DNA of 64,000 nucleotides from Pseudomonadota bacterium. GTDB taxonomy: Bacteria; Campylobacterota; Campylobacteria; Campylobacterales; Sulfurospirillaceae. Position 1 is the first letter of the stretch. Every line of letters begins with the position of its first letter. Positions 47,836-56,980 of this stretch are shown one piece after another. Under the pieces are notes generated by a model. The model worked only from the letters and a program-made list of their open reading frames with translations, was not told the DNA's origin and ran no database searches. The DNA is taken from NCBI GenBank assembly GCA_017860615.1, contig JAGDMU010000013.1:1-64000 (forward strand), in the 5' to 3' direction. Position numbers and translations under genes: made by a program.

Positions 47836-48621
47836 TTATTTTATCCACTCTTTTAATGTTTCAAGTTCGTCGTGTGCGGTCATGTCGAGTTTGATAGGTG
47901 TGATAGAGATGTAGCCTTCATCGATAGCACTGAGGTCACAGTCGGCTTTTTCACTTTTCTTCCACTCGAGGGTATGCACTCCAAGCCAGTAGTACTCTTC
48001 CCCTCGTGGGTTGCGATGCAAATGTGCGTCGTTACCGTACATACGATGTCCTGCACGGGTAATTTTGTAGCCTTTGCATTCATCAGGGTTGAGTGGAGGA
48101 ATATTGACATTTAAAAAACGACGTTCACCAAGGGGGAATGTTCCTTCTAAAATGCGTTTAGCCAGATCATACACCGTTTGCTCTGCTAGATCATACCCGT
48201 GGGTGAGTTCGATGTTTTGAGGACCACCCGTATAGACTTGTGAAATGGCAATGGCAGGAACACCATGAAGGGCTGCTTCCATCGCCGCACTCGCTGTGCC
48301 ACTGTAGGTGATGTCTTCGCCTAAATTAGAGCCTTTGTTGATGCCACTAACCACTAAATCAGGCTTGCTATCGCCCTCAAATAGGGCATTGAGTGAAAGA
48401 TAAATACAATCGGTGGGTGTGCCATCATCGAGTTTGAAGAAATCGTCTTCAATCGCAACAAAACGAAGTGGGCGCGTGAGTGTCAAAGAGTGTCCGCAGG
48501 CAGATTTTTCAGAGGTAGGTGCTACAATAGTTACATGCCCTAAAGGGCGAAGTGCTCGAGCAAGGGCGTGAAGCCCCTTACTTTCAAAGCCATCATCATT
48601 GGTGATTAAAATACGTTTCAT
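47836..48621 (-). CDS. surE: 5'-nucleotidase SurE
   Basis: Metal-dependent nucleoside monophosphate phosphatase. ILITNDDGFESKGL at the N-terminus holds the metal-binding DD, VSGINKGSNLGEDITYSGTASAAMEA near 90 the rest of the site. 261 residues. Divergent from lpxB across 99 bases. Confidence 0.96.
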   Translation of the reverse strand: MKRILITNDDGFESKGLHALARALRPLGHVTIVAPTSEKSACGHSLTLTRPLRFVAIEDDFFKLDDGTPTDCIYLSLNALFEGDSKPDLVVSGINKGSNLGEDITYSGTASAAMEAALHGVPAIAISQVYTGGPQNIELTHGYDLAEQTVYDLAKRILEGTFPLGERRFLNVNIPPLNPDECKGYKITRAGHRMYGNDAHLHRNPRGEEYYWLGVHTLEWKKSEKADCDLSAIDEGYISITPIKLDMTAHDELETLKEWIK

Positions 48622-48720
48622 GGTAAGGTTGCCTACTTTTTAGTTTATTATATCGAAACACACTGACATTTTTAAGAGATTTTTATATAGACTTCGTTTA
48701 TTAACTTGTGAGGAAAATCA

Positions 48721-49752
48721 TTGAAATTACTTGTTTCCGCCCTAGAACCATCCGCCAATTTGCACTTAGAACCTATTTTAAATGCGCTAGAGCAGTGTGA
48801 AATTTATGGCATTTTTGATGAGCGTTTTGGAAAACCTTTGATGCCCAGTCGTGCTTTTTCGATTATGGGATTTTTAGATGCATTACCTAAAATTCGTAAA
48901 GCCAAAAAGGCAATTAAAATAATGGCACGGATGAGTTTTTTTGTCGATAAAGTTTTATTGATCGATTCTCCAGCGTTTAATATCCCCTTGGCAAAAGCGA
49001 TCAAGACCATTAACCCGAATGTTGAAATTGTCTATTATATCTTACCGCAAGTGTGGGCATGGAAACCAAAACGTGTAGCAAAAGTAGAAAAGTATTGCGA
49101 TGTATTGGCTTCTATACTACCTTTTGAGCAAAACTTTTATACTAAAGCAACCTATGTAGGACATCCACTTTTAGATGAGATACCTCTTTTTAAACTCAGA
49201 GCGGATGAAACGGGTGTGATAGCTTTTTTACCAGGAAGTCGCAAAAGTGAAATTAGAAGTCTTCTGCCGATTTACAAAGAGCTTGCTTCCAAGATAGAAG
49301 CTAAAGAAAAGCTTTTGGTTATCCCTTCACATTATAATTATCGTGAAATTGCGGAGATTTATGGCGATATACATGACTTTAAAATCTGTCGAGATACCTA
49401 TGAAGCGTTTGAAAAAAGTGAATTTGCCTTTGTCTGTTCAGGAACAGCCACGCTTGAAGCTGCACTTGTGGGAGTGCCTTTTGTACTGGCATATAAAGCA
49501 AAAGCGATTGATTATTGGATTGCAAGGCAGTTTGTGAAACTGAAACATGTAGGTCTTGCCAATCTTCTGTTTGATTTTGAAAAGATGGAGCCTTTGCATC
49601 AAGAGTTTTTACAAGAAGAAGTAACGGTTGATAATTTACTTCAAGCCTATGAAACGATGGATAAAGAGGCATTCTTTAACCATGCCAAAAAACTTCGCTC
49701 TTTGCTAGGACACGGTAGTCAAGAGGCAATGATAAGCATAATGAAGGTATAA
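48721..49752 (+). CDS. lpxB: Lipid-A-disaccharide synthase
   Basis: Glycosyltransferase that joins UDP-diacylglucosamine to lipid X. The family signals ALEPSANLHL, LIDSPAFNIPLAKAI near 80, YYILPQVWAWKPKR near 105, FLPGSRKSEIRSL near 167, and CSGTATLEAALVGVPFVLAYKAK near 240 are complete. 343 residues. The start is a TTG at 48721, with GAGGAAAA at a good distance; no in-frame ATG gives the family N-terminus. Confidence 0.94.
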   Translation: MKLLVSALEPSANLHLEPILNALEQCEIYGIFDERFGKPLMPSRAFSIMGFLDALPKIRKAKKAIKIMARMSFFVDKVLLIDSPAFNIPLAKAIKTINPNVEIVYYILPQVWAWKPKRVAKVEKYCDVLASILPFEQNFYTKATYVGHPLLDEIPLFKLRADETGVIAFLPGSRKSEIRSLLPIYKELASKIEAKEKLLVIPSHYNYREIAEIYGDIHDFKICRDTYEAFEKSEFAFVCSGTATLEAALVGVPFVLAYKAKAIDYWIARQFVKLKHVGLANLLFDFEKMEPLHQEFLQEEVTVDNLLQAYETMDKEAFFNHAKKLRSLLGHGSQEAMISIMKV

Positions 49753-49756
49753 TTGA

Positions 49757-49784
49757 AGTTCTTACTAAATTGTAAGAACTTTCT
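49757..49784 (+). terminator. Terminator-like hairpin after lpxB
   Basis: AGTTCTTAC (49757-49765) pairs perfectly with GTAAGAACT (49772-49780), loop TAAATT, followed by TTCT. The left arm can instead pair with TTAGTAAGAA at 49852-49861 (ten pairs), so two exclusive structures are possible. Confidence 0.55.
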
Positions 49785-49852
49785 GCCTCAAAGGAGGCAA
49801 GCTTTAGCGTCATAGCGGCTAGCGTAGGCTTTTAGGCTTTGCCTAAAACCGT
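49780..49852 (+). repeat. Copy B of a structured dispersed repeat, between lpxB and greA
   Basis: Matches 30974-31048 (minus strand). It contains TGCCTC-AAAG-GAGGCA (49784-49799) and TTTTAGGC-TTT-GCCTAAAA (49830-49848), both perfect stems. In both copies it lies downstream of one gene and upstream, in sense orientation, of the next. The flanking TTCTTACTAA (49759-49768) and TTAGTAAGAA (49852-49861) give this copy a ten-base outer inverted repeat that copy A lacks. Confidence 0.75.
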
Positions 49853-49890
49853 TAGTAAGAATTTAAAGATAGAAGAATAAGGAGATAACC

Positions 49891-50388
49891 ATGAGCAATC
49901 AAAAAGAACCAATGACCGAATATGGTTACAAAAAATTAACACATGAATTAAGCGATTTGAAAAAAAGACAACGTCCTGAAACGGTTATTGAACTTGATAT
50001 TGCGCGTAGTCATGGAGACTTGAAAGAAAATGCAGAATACCATGCTGCTAAAGAGCGTTTAGCGTTTATTGATGGGCGTATTGGAGAATTGAGCGATATC
50101 GTTTCACGTGCACACGTTATTGACCCTAGCTCTTACGAGCACGATAAAGTACGTTTCGGTTCAACTATTATGCTTGAAAATTTAGAAACAAATGAAGAGG
50201 TGACCTATACCATTGTAGGAAGTACCGAGAGCAATCCTGATCGTGGGCTTATCTCCTACTACTCACCGTTGTCAAAACAGCTGATGGGACATGGAGAAGG
50301 CGAAGAAGTGACCATAAAACTTCCATCAGGTTCACAAGCGTATGAGATACTAGAAGTCGCATACCATGAGATCAATTTCGAGGGATAA
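49891..50388 (+). CDS. greA: Transcription elongation factor GreA
   Basis: Rescues backtracked RNA polymerase. The coiled coil at the N-terminus (YGYKKLTHELSDLKKRQRPE...DLKENAEYHAAKERLAFIDGRIGELS) has the acidic tip residues, and the C-terminal FKBP-like domain ends at residue 165. Ribosome-binding site AAGGAG is clear. argC follows three bases after the stop. Confidence 0.97.
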   Translation: MSNQKEPMTEYGYKKLTHELSDLKKRQRPETVIELDIARSHGDLKENAEYHAAKERLAFIDGRIGELSDIVSRAHVIDPSSYEHDKVRFGSTIMLENLETNEEVTYTIVGSTESNPDRGLISYYSPLSKQLMGHGEGEEVTIKLPSGSQAYEILEVAYHEINFEG

Positions 50389-50391
50389 ATC

Positions 50392-51405
50392 ATGTCAAAA
50401 ATAGATGTAGCCATTATTGGCGCAAGCGGATATACAGGCTTAGAACTGATAAAAATTTTGATCAATCATCCGCATTTTAACATTACGTATATCGCAACCA
50501 CAGAAGGTGGTGTAAAAGCAACAGAGCTTCATCCAAGTTTAGCGAGTGTGTTTGAACAAGATGTTTTAAAAGCCGATGCAAACGAAGTAGCAAAATATGC
50601 CAAACTCGCTTTTTTAGCACTTCCTCACAAAGCAGCGATGGGTTTTACAAAAGAGCTTTTGGCTCTCAATGTCAAAGTCGTTGATCTCTCAGCGGATTAT
50701 CGTTTGGAACTTGAAGCATATGAAAAGCACTACTGTGAGCATGAAGATAAAGAAAATCTCAAAGAGGCTATTTATGGGCTTCCTGAGATTAACCGTAAAA
50801 AGATTCAAACAGCGCGTTTGATTGCAAATCCTGGATGTTACCCAACCGCTTCCATTTTAGGCATTTTGCCATTTTTGAGTTATCTCAATCATGAAGCGCC
50901 TATTTTTATCGATGCGAAAAGTGGTGTATCAGGGGCTGGTAAAAAACCAACTCAGACAGCGCATTTTGTGACCATCAATGAAAATATTTTTGCGTACAAT
51001 CCGCTGAAACACCGCCATGAGCCAGAAATCGCTGAAAAACTACGCCTTGTAAGTGGACACGCTTTTGAGGTCAATTTTGTGCCTCATTTACTCCCTGTCA
51101 GTCGTGGTATGTTAGTGAGTTCTTATTTGCAAACCAATGAAGTGATTGACGCCAAAGCCGTTCTTCAGTCTTTTTATAAAAACGAGCATTTTGTGCGTAT
51201 CCGCGAAGTGCCTGTGGACATCAAGTCAACGGCTGGGACAAACTTTTGCGATATTTTTGTGAGCCAAAAAGGTAAGTCTATTTTTGTCTCATCATCTATC
51301 GACAACCTGTTGCGTGGCGCATCTTCCCAAGCAGTGGTCAATGCCAACCTTATGTGTGGTTTTGAAGAAACCGCTGGAATTCCTGTTATTGCCTATGTCC
51401 CCTAA
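50392..51405 (+). CDS. argC: N-acetyl-gamma-glutamyl-phosphate reductase
   Basis: Third step of arginine synthesis. IIGASGYTGLELIKIL is the NADP site, ANPGCYPTASIL near 143 has the catalytic cysteine, and HRHEPEIAEKL near 205 the catalytic-histidine region. 337 residues, complete. It stands between greA and the phosphoesterase; this position differs from the greA neighbourhood I remember from C. jejuni. Confidence 0.95.
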   Translation: MSKIDVAIIGASGYTGLELIKILINHPHFNITYIATTEGGVKATELHPSLASVFEQDVLKADANEVAKYAKLAFLALPHKAAMGFTKELLALNVKVVDLSADYRLELEAYEKHYCEHEDKENLKEAIYGLPEINRKKIQTARLIANPGCYPTASILGILPFLSYLNHEAPIFIDAKSGVSGAGKKPTQTAHFVTINENIFAYNPLKHRHEPEIAEKLRLVSGHAFEVNFVPHLLPVSRGMLVSSYLQTNEVIDAKAVLQSFYKNEHFVRIREVPVDIKSTAGTNFCDIFVSQKGKSIFVSSSIDNLLRGASSQAVVNANLMCGFEETAGIPVIAYVP

Positions 51406-52129
51406 ACTGATTATCAAAGAGGGAGCCTTATTTATCGCTGATGCGCATGATAGCAGTGAGCGGGCTTTCTTCTTCGATTTTTTAGTTCATGTAAACCAAA
51501 ACCCTCCGCCTCAACTTTTCCTTATGGGCGATATGTTCGATCTTTTAGTTGGCAGTGTCCACTATGGAGTTCAAAAATACCAGTGTTACATTGACCTAAT
51601 TGAAGAGATTGGAAAAAAATGTGAAGTTTATTACTTCGAGGGCAATCACGACTTTAATCTCTCAAAACTTTTCAATCATATTGAGGTTATCGCCATAGAA
51701 GAACAACCTTTACTCTGTCAACTTCCCAGTGGAAAAAGCTGTCTTTTGTTGCATGGTGACAAATATGGAAGCTTTGTACACCGTTGTTATACGAGTATTA
51801 TCCGCAATACAAGTGTCCTCAAAGTATTGAATGGCTTAGATGTCCTACTGGATGGAGCTATTTCTAAAAAGATCCAAAATGATCAGTCTAAGAAAAGATT
51901 GTGTAAGCAAATAGAAAATTTTGCAACGCTAATGCAACACAAGCTACATTTTTACCCTAAAGTAGATGTTGTTGCAGAGGGGCATTACCATCAAAACGTT
52001 GATTTTATGGTATCTGGAGTGCATTATATAAATTTTTCATCTTTTGCGTGCAATCAAAGCTATTTTAGTGTACAATCCTCACCAGAGACAGAATTTGCGC
52101 AAAAGCAACTAAGGGGCTGCAATGGCTAA
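51395..52129 (+). CDS. LpxH-like metallophosphoesterase
   Basis: A 244-residue calcineurin-type phosphoesterase with the metal motifs IADAHD near 13, MGDMFDLL near 40, EGNHDFNLS near 78, LLHGDKYG near 114 and AEGHYHQN near 190. The resemblance is to UDP-2,3-diacylglucosamine hydrolases of lipid A synthesis, and lpxB lies nearby, but the substrate is inferred. ATG at 51395 overlaps argC by 11 bases; the longer frame from 51284 is rejected. Its stop overlaps the cheV start. Confidence 0.8.
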   Translation: MSPKLIIKEGALFIADAHDSSERAFFFDFLVHVNQNPPPQLFLMGDMFDLLVGSVHYGVQKYQCYIDLIEEIGKKCEVYYFEGNHDFNLSKLFNHIEVIAIEEQPLLCQLPSGKSCLLLHGDKYGSFVHRCYTSIIRNTSVLKVLNGLDVLLDGAISKKIQNDQSKKRLCKQIENFATLMQHKLHFYPKVDVVAEGHYHQNVDFMVSGVHYINFSSFACNQSYFSVQSSPETEFAQKQLRGCNG

Positions 52130-53004
52130 AGAAAGTATTTTAAAAGTAGGCTCCAATGAGATGGAGCTGGTGGACTTCCGTAATCATCAAAATTCCTAAT
52201 CTTACAGAACTTCCAGGTGTTCCTGATTACATCGAGGGAATTTTTGATCTTCGTGGTATCGTTATTCCTGTCGTTAATCTTGCGAAATGGATGAACATCA
52301 AGGAACCCGATGATGGATCGATTAAACCTCGTATTATCATTACTGAGTTTAGCGATATTCTCATTGGTTTTGTAGTACACGAAGCAAAACGCATTCGTCG
52401 TATCAGCTGGAAAGATATTGAACCAGCATCGTTTGTCGCGGGTATGGGATCACTGGATAAAAGTCAAATTACGGGTGTAACGCGTATTGAAAATGACGAT
52501 GTTCTTTTGATCTTAGATCTTGAGAGTGTGGTTCAAGCCCTTGGCATTTATCAACCTAAAATGGATATTAACGATGATCAGATTCTCAAAGTAGAAGGTA
52601 CTGCACTCATTTTAGATGACAGTATGACAGCGCGAAAACTTGTCAGCGATGCACTTAAAAAGATGGGAATGCGCGTGGTCGAGGCAAAAGACGGTATGGA
52701 AGGGTTGCAAAGACTCAATGAACTTTATGCGACTTACAGTGATCGTTTAACCGATGAAGTCAAAATTATTATCAGCGATGTCGAGATGCCTCAAATGGAT
52801 GGATTTCACTTTGCAGCCAATGTAAAAGAGGATGTAAGGTTTAAAAATATTCCGATCGTTTTTAACTCTTCCATTAGCGATCATTTTAGTGAGATCAGAG
52901 GCAAAGAGGCGGGCGGTGAAGCCTACTTAACGAAGTTTGATGCAGGAATTTTCTACAAAGAAGTTTCGAAAGTCATCAAATCACACGTGAAAACAGCACA
53001 ATAG
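52122..53004 (+). pseudogene. cheV: cheV (CheW-receiver coupling protein), interrupted near codon 20
   Basis: CheV couples receptors to CheA and carries a receiver domain. The frame from ATG 52122 gives MAKESILKVGSNEMELVDFR, then runs out of frame to a stop at 52197-52199. The correct frame resumes at about 52183 with IIKIPNLTELPGVPDYIEG and continues through the CheW-like domain and receiver (ALILDDSMT near 52613, IIISDVEMPQMDGF) to 53004. Other CheV proteins have about 25 residues between the two pieces (of the type ...YEGIYGINVAKVRE...), so a block of roughly 70-80 bases that is not a multiple of three is missing. Everything else is well preserved, so the damage is recent or an assembly fault. 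Confidence 0.88.
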
Positions 53005-53014
53005 GGGTAGAACG

Positions 53015-55340
53015 ATGGAAGATATTCAAGAAATTTTAGAAGATTTTTTGGTTGAAGCGTTCGAACTTATTGAACAACTTGATCAAAACTTAGTGGAGCT
53101 TTAACAGTATCTTTAGGGTAGCACATACGATTAAAGGATCATCATCCTTTTTAAACTTTGATGTTTTAACAGGCTTAACACACCATATGGAAGATGTCTT
53201 AAATAAAGCACGCCATGGTGATTTAAAACTAACACCTGAAGTTATGGATGTTGTCTTGGAGTCAATTGATCTTATGAAAAGTTTGCTCCATGCCATTAGA
53301 GACAATGGTAATGATACCTCTGTGGGTATAGATATTACCGATATTTGTCGTCGTTTAGACATCATTTCAAATGGTGAAACTGCAAAAAATATTGTAGTAG
53401 CCGAAGAAGTGGATGAATCACCCGTTCCTTCAGCTGAAGAAGATGACAATACGGATTATTCAAAACTCAGCGATAAAGAAGTGGAAGACGAAATTGAACG
53501 ACTTTTGAAAATGCGTAAAGAAGAAGATCGAAAACGTAGAGAAAGCAGTGGTTCTGCAAAAGCAGCAGCTGTTCCTACGCCATCGTTTGAGAGCTTGAAA
53601 GATAACCATGATAATGATGGGGATAGTGACGATGAAGCACCAAAAGTTGTAGAACCCGTAACAAGACGTAGTGTTGGAGGCGATACTTCCAATACAGCTC
53701 CTGCTAAAAAAGAGTCAGCAAGCACGATGGAACAAACCATTCGCGTTGAGGTTAAGAGACTTGACCACTTGATGAACCTTATTGGTGAGCTAGTTCTTGG
53801 TAAAAATAGATTGTTGAAAATCTACGATGACGTTGAAGAGCGTTATGAGGGCGAGAAATTCTTGGAAGAGCTTAACCAAGTGGTTTCATCCATTTCCCTT
53901 GTTACTACCGATCTTCAAATTGCGGTTATGAAAACCAGAATGCTCCCTATTGCGAAAGTCTTTAACAAATTCCCAAGAATGGTAAGAGATCTTTCTCGCG
54001 AACTTGGCAAGCAGATTGAACTTGAAATTTCAGGTGAAGAGACAGAGCTTGATAAGTCTATTGTTGAAGAGATTGGTGATCCTTTGGTTCACATTATTCG
54101 TAACTCATGCGACCATGGTATTGAAGATGGTGCAACAAGACGCGCGAATGGTAAACCCGAAACAGGACTTATCCAGCTTAAAGCATACAATGAAGGCAAT
54201 CATATTGTTATCGAGATTACCGATGATGGTAAAGGTCTTGATCCTGATTTACTTCGCACCAAAGCGATTGAAAAAGGGATGATTACGGAGCGTGAAGCGG
54301 ATGCCATGAGTGATAAAGAGGCATTTGCCCTTATCTTTAGACCATCATTATCGACTGCAAAAGTGGTGACTAACGTTTCAGGTCGTGGTGTGGGAATGGA
54401 CGTTGTTAAAACCAATATCGAAAAACTCAATGGTATCATTGATGTGGATAGCGAAGTAGGTCATGGTACCGTCATTAAACTCAAAATTCCTCTAACGTTA
54501 GCGATTATCCAAGCATTGTTAGTTGGAGCGCAAGAAGAGTACTACGCTATTCCATTGGCATCTGTTTTAGAAACCGTTCGCATACCTCTTGATGAGATTT
54601 ATACGATTGAAGGCAAAAACGTTCTGAGACTTCGTGATGAAGTACTTTCACTCGTGCGTCTTTCAGACATCTTTGGTGTCAAACAGGTCTATGAAGGCGG
54701 TGAACATACCTATGTTGTTGTCATCGGCCTTGCAGAGTCTAAATTAGGTGTTGTGGTCGATACGCTGGTTGGACAAGAAGAGATTGTTATTAAATCACTT
54801 GGTGATTACCTCCAAGGCATTGAAGGCATTGCAGGAGCGACCATCAGAGGTGATGGACGTGTAACGCTTATCGTTGATGTGGCTGCGCTTATGAATCTTG
54901 CTAAAGGCATTACGGTTGACATTCGTGCGAGTGCAGAAGCGGTTGTAAAAACGAAAACAGTCCCAAGTGACTATATTGTTTTAGCGGTTGATGATAGTGC
55001 GATGGATCGTAATATCATGAAAAAATCAATGGAACCTATTGGTGTGAAAGTACTCGAGGCAAGCAACGGCCAAGAAGCACTCAATATGCTTAAATCTGCA
55101 GAATACAGCATTGATGCTGTGCTCATCGACATTGAGATGCCAAGAATGGACGGTTACACACTAGCGGGTGAGATTCGTAAATACTCTAAGTATAAAAATC
55201 TTCCATTGATTGCGGTAACGTCACGTACCTCTAAGTCAGATAGACTCAGAGGCGTTGAATCAGGCATGAGTGAATACATCACCAAACCATACTCTCCAGA
55301 ATATCTTGAGAGCGTGGTTCGAAAAAATATAAAACTATAA
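53015..55340 (+). pseudogene. cheA: cheA (CheAY histidine kinase with receiver), interrupted near codon 29
   Basis: Central chemotaxis kinase. From ATG 53015 the frame reads MEDIQEILEDFLVEAFELIE... to VEL and stops at 53102-53104. The other frame picks up at 53100 with FNSIFRVAHTIKGSSSFLNF, the phosphorylated-histidine helix, and is open to 55340. About ten residues that normally link these two helices of the HPt domain are absent, shifting the frame. Downstream are the dimerisation helices (MNLIGELVLGKNRLL), kinase boxes HIIRNSCDHGIED, TDDGKGLD and GRGVGMDVVKTNIE, the CheW-like domain, and a C-terminal receiver (VDDSAMDRNIM, IDIEMPRMDGY, TKPYS) as is usual for Campylobacterota. Confidence 0.88.
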
Positions 55341-55353
55341 GTGGGGCAGAGCG

Positions 55354-55848
55354 ATGAACGATAAACTCAATCAAATTCTTCAAAAACAGCAACAACAAGT
55401 TGACGAGCCACACAAAAAAGAGGATGATATTATTCAGCTTGTTGGATTTATTATAGGGCAAGAAGAGTACGCAGTGCCAATTCTTAGCATCCAAGAGATT
55501 ATTAAACCAATTGAATACACAAGGGTTCCAAGCGTACCAGATTACATCTTGGGCGTCTTTAACCTAAGAGGAAGTGTTATTCCTTTGATTGATCTAAGAC
55601 GTAAGTTTAAGATGGATCCTGTGAAAGTGACAGAAGATACACGCTACATTGTGATGAAAGGGAAAGATAATACTGCTGGTTTTGTAATTGATCGTCTTAC
55701 AGAAGCCATTCGCATTAAAAGCAGTCGTATTGGACCGCCACCTGAAACAATTCATGCTGAAAAAGGGTTGGTGTATGGAATTGGTATGCGAGAAGAAAAC
55801 ATTTTGACTATTCTCAAAGTAGAGCAACTTTTAAAACGCGATTTCTAA
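55354..55848 (+). CDS. cheW: Chemotaxis coupling protein CheW
   Basis: Links receptors to CheA. A 164-residue protein with a Gln-rich N-terminal extension and a full CheW domain (LVGFIIGQEEYAVPILSIQEIIKP, VPDYILGVFNLRGSVIPLIDLRRKF, GFVIDRLTEAIRI). It is undamaged, unlike the two genes before it, and ends at a strong terminator. Confidence 0.96.
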   Translation: MNDKLNQILQKQQQQVDEPHKKEDDIIQLVGFIIGQEEYAVPILSIQEIIKPIEYTRVPSVPDYILGVFNLRGSVIPLIDLRRKFKMDPVKVTEDTRYIVMKGKDNTAGFVIDRLTEAIRIKSSRIGPPPETIHAEKGLVYGIGMREENILTILKVEQLLKRDF

Positions 55849-55857
55849 ATACGCTTT

Positions 55858-55886
55858 AAGTGCCAAACTTTTTTGGTTTGGCACTT
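55858..55886. terminator. Bidirectional terminator between cheW and metF
   Basis: AAGTGCCAAAC (55858-55868) pairs with GTTTGGCACTT (55876-55886) over a T-rich loop. It ends the che operon and, in reverse, the metF gene. Confidence 0.85.
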
Positions 55887-55900
55887 GATATATCAATACT

Positions 55901-56815
55901 CTAATACTTCAATAAATCTGCCACAAGCTCAAAGTTATTTGCACTCATCATATGAATTTTTGGATGTATTTTTTTTAGCTCTAAAAAGGCATTTAAAGAG
56001 AGTTCAAATCCTACTTTTTTCTCTTCTTCTTCACTGATTTTCTTAGCATGTGCAAGTTTATCCATCCAGAGAGCTGGGACATGAATACCTGGAACATGCG
56101 CGGCTAAAAATTGTGCTGTACGCAATTTTATAATAGGAAAAAATCCTAAAATAAGCTGTGTTTGACTCTGCTCTTTTCTGAGTTCTTTTTTAGCATCTTT
56201 CAAGAGTTCCAAAAGCATAGTGGCATTTTCAACACTGTAAACGGGTTGAGTGATAATACCTACAGCACCATGCTCAATCTTCGTCGCCATCTTTTTCATG
56301 AGGTTTTTAGGAGTATTGGCATGTGCATTACAGACCGCAAAGGGATAAATAGGCTTAGGCTGCGTTTTAAACGGTTTTCCTGAGTAGTCAATGCCTGCAT
56401 TAAAGCATTGGATAATATCTAAAAGAAGCGTACTGTTGCCTTCAAAAACACCTTTAACCGCAGGTTGGTCACTTGCACTCGCTGGATCTCCTGTAAGGCA
56501 TAAAATCGTTCGCAAATCATACTCATTAGCACCTAAAAGATCTGACTGCAAAGCAACTTTATTGCGGTCTCTCATGCTCATGGTTGCAATAACAGGTTTA
56601 TCAAATTTGGTTTGCAGTTTGAGTGCACCAAAAAGAGCATTGAATTTAAGACGAGCCAGTGGATTATCGGTTGTACTAAAGCCATCGACTTTAGCATTAA
56701 GTCCAAGCGTAGCTATTTTTTCAATGAGAGGCTCAAATGTTGGTTCATGCATTGGCGTGGTTTCGAGTGTTAAAAAGGTATCATGCTTGAGTTTTTCGAT
56801 AAAAGATTCGATCAT
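55901..56815 (-). CDS. Methylenetetrahydrofolate reductase family protein
   Basis: A 304-residue TIM-barrel flavoprotein-type sequence: TLETTPMHEPTFEPL near 16, ATMSMRDRNKVALQSDLLGANEYDLRTILCLTGDPAS near 78-112, and GAVGIITQPVYSVENA near 186. These match MetF-type reductases making 5-methyltetrahydrofolate for methionine synthesis. It diverges from standard MetF (for example the N-terminal PP-x motif reads TTPMHEP), so a related reductase is possible. Single gene on the opposite strand, breaking the che-serB run. Confidence 0.78.
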   Translation of the reverse strand: MIESFIEKLKHDTFLTLETTPMHEPTFEPLIEKIATLGLNAKVDGFSTTDNPLARLKFNALFGALKLQTKFDKPVIATMSMRDRNKVALQSDLLGANEYDLRTILCLTGDPASASDQPAVKGVFEGNSTLLLDIIQCFNAGIDYSGKPFKTQPKPIYPFAVCNAHANTPKNLMKKMATKIEHGAVGIITQPVYSVENATMLLELLKDAKKELRKEQSQTQLILGFFPIIKLRTAQFLAAHVPGIHVPALWMDKLAHAKKISEEEEKKVGFELSLNAFLELKKIHPKIHMMSANNFELVADLLKY

Positions 56816-56936
56816 TTTTTTTCCATAGAGTGAACTTTCTCGTATTATAACTTAAACGCATAAAAATATGTTAGTTCCTTCTTACAGACATTAAGAGCTA
56901 CAAAAGATTTAAAAGAGTTTTATTGCCTAAGCAAGA

Positions 56937-56967
56937 TATTGCTATAATGAGATTTTCAATAGCAATA
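56937..56967. promoter_or_regulatory. Inverted repeat around the serB -10 box
   Basis: TATTGCTAT (56937-56945) and ATAGCAATA (56959-56967) are a perfect nine-base inverted repeat with a 13-base spacer. A TATAAT (56943-56948) straddles the left arm. The right arm lies directly before the AAGGAG ribosome-binding site. It could be an operator or a leader hairpin that affects translation. Confidence 0.5.
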
Positions 56968-56980
56968 AGGAGCGGCTTAA

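Noticed and set aside
52122-53110. Programmed frameshifting in cheV and cheA
   Set aside because: Ribosomal frameshifting would leave all conserved residues encoded in one of the frames. Here the residues between the two pieces are absent from every frame.
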